Assembly (NCBI GenBank): GCA_035998445.1
Contig: DASYHQ010000039.1
Span: forward strand, 1 to 64,000
Direction of reading: 5' to 3'
Source: Tepidisphaeraceae bacterium
GTDB taxonomy: Bacteria; Planctomycetota; Phycisphaerae; Tepidisphaerales; Tepidisphaeraceae
Length of the DNA: 64,000 nt
The position numbers were made by a program, and so were the translations under genes. The notes below the pieces were generated by a model. That model saw only the letters and a list, made by a program, of their open reading frames with translations, was not told the origin of the DNA and made no database searches. This document shows positions 63,368 through 64,000 of the stretch, piece after piece (the stretch's first letter is position 1; the number at the start of each line of letters is the position of its first letter).

Positions 63368-64000
63368 TCAAGGCACCAGTACACCGATCGGCACGGCGAC
63401 CGACTGCCGCCGACCGTTGCGGAGGTAGGTCAGCGAGGCCATGCCGTGTCGCAGGGCCAGCGGTGTCCTAGCGGCGCGGTAGTCGGCGAAGGGCATGCCT
63501 TCGATACGCTCCAGTTGGTCGCCCACCTTCAGGCCCGCCCGGTCGGCGCCGCTGTTGGGCACGATCGCGATGATCCTGGCGGTGGTCAGGTCGACGTAGT
63601 AGCCCGGGCCGACGATGGGCGGCACCACGATTGGCGACTGCGACGACCGCCGAAACGCCACCCGGCCGTTACGCTGGTCAATCGTGACCGCAAAGTGCCG
63701 CAGGTACGCGGTGCCGATCACCGGAACGTTGCCCAGCCCGATCTCGGCGATCGGCCGCTCGATGGTGTGCCCCCCGACCGCCACGTCCACCTTCAACCGC
63801 GCCCGATCCGACTGGTTCGCCGCCCGTCCGTGATAGAACGTGAACGGCGTGCCGGGCACGGTCTCCTTCGCGCCGGGCACGCTGGCCCGCGCCCAGTTGG
63901 GCAACGCCAGGCCAGATGAAAACCCCGTATCTAACAACGTCCACACCTCGCGCCTGCCCACGCGAAGTGGCACCATCGGCCCACCCGTTCGGCTGACCTT
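63368..64000 (-). CDS. retropepsin-like/PDZ protein (5' part cut by window)
   Basis: At least 210 codons, open to the right edge of the window, so the N-terminus is missing. LLDTGFSSGLALP looks like an aspartic-protease active-site strand (DTG), followed by a retropepsin-like barrel with GLGNVPVIGTAYLRHFAVTIDQRNGRV. The last ~80 residues form a PDZ domain (IVPNSGADRAGLKVGDQLERIEGMPF). The combination is a common bacterial family of periplasmic, probably proteolytic proteins. Whether it is an active protease is not shown by the sequence. Confidence 0.75.
   Translation of the reverse strand, partial: KVSRTGGPMVPLRVGRREVWTLLDTGFSSGLALPNWARASVPGAKETVPGTPFTFYHGRAANQSDRARLKVDVAVGGHTIERPIAEIGLGNVPVIGTAYLRHFAVTIDQRNGRVAFRRSSQSPIVVPPIVGPGYYVDLTTARIIAIVPNSGADRAGLKVGDQLERIEGMPFADYRAARTPLALRHGMASLTYLRNGRRQSVAVPIGVLVP

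Overview
The window looks like a chromosomal segment of a GC-rich planctomycete, most likely of the class Phycisphaerae (Tepidisphaera/Humisphaera-like; the class is inference). Supporting signs are three PEP-CTERM surface proteins, an N-terminal LEPR-XLL-like motif on a secreted glycoside hydrolase, a 16S rRNA gene with its own promoters and terminator and no linked 23S/5S, two-domain AraC regulators, and many dispersed palindromic repeats. All calls come from reading the sequence; no database search was run.

Bases 1-5240 differ from the rest. This is an accessory block of short same-strand genes, mostly unrecognisable, separated by six conserved ~96-nt sites with the architecture of integron attC sites. 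The stop codon often lies inside an ATAAC box, there are two complementary arms with one conserved unpaired A, and each site ends in a GTTAT/GTTAA box. No integrase is visible, so it is either a CALIN (attC cluster without integrase) or the distal part of an array whose integrase lies left of base 1. A 93-bp palindromic element sits where two further attC sites would be expected. The block ends against a minus-strand gene (5239-6018) and a 15-codon copy of the 3' end of guaA (6213-6260).

6.3-24.2 kb is ordinary chromosome: a PEP-CTERM protein, soluble transhydrogenase (sthA), a ParA ATPase fused to a glycogen-binding-type CBM with a downstream partner of unknown function, a CapD/FlaA1-type sugar dehydratase, a Gfo/Idh/MocA oxidoreductase, an RNase HI-like protein, a 1025-residue ankyrin protein, a zinc-ribbon coiled-coil protein, class III fructose-bisphosphatase and an AsmA-like protein.

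24.6-27.1 kb is a stand-alone 16S rRNA unit on the minus strand: two tandem promoters with A-tracts, boxA and processing stem, mature 16S, complementary trailer stem and terminator.

27.4-47.7 kb carries a DUF4159/prenyltransferase-like protein, Der GTPase, a CBS protein, CsbD, a LuxR-type regulator, DnaK, two PEP-CTERM genes around a pair of AraC regulators, a DUF892 ferritin-like protein, an exported membrane-anchored beta-carbonic anhydrase, an HDAC-like deacetylase with an M28 peptidase, a TPM-domain protein and S-adenosylhomocysteinase (ahcY). Next to ahcY is an ArsR-methyltransferase fusion regulator. Identical ATCCG-N6-CGGAT palindromes precede both genes, which suggests a SahR-like control circuit.

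49-64 kb holds a large secreted GH16 enzyme, a sugar ABC transporter (ATPase plus permease, no binding protein), a DsbA-like protein, SMC, a FlgI-like lipoprotein with HEAT-like repeats, NrdR and a partial retropepsin/PDZ protein. Two conserved genes, smc and the capD-like gene, carry in-frame insertions of dispersed palindromic repeats, comparable to Rickettsia palindromic elements.
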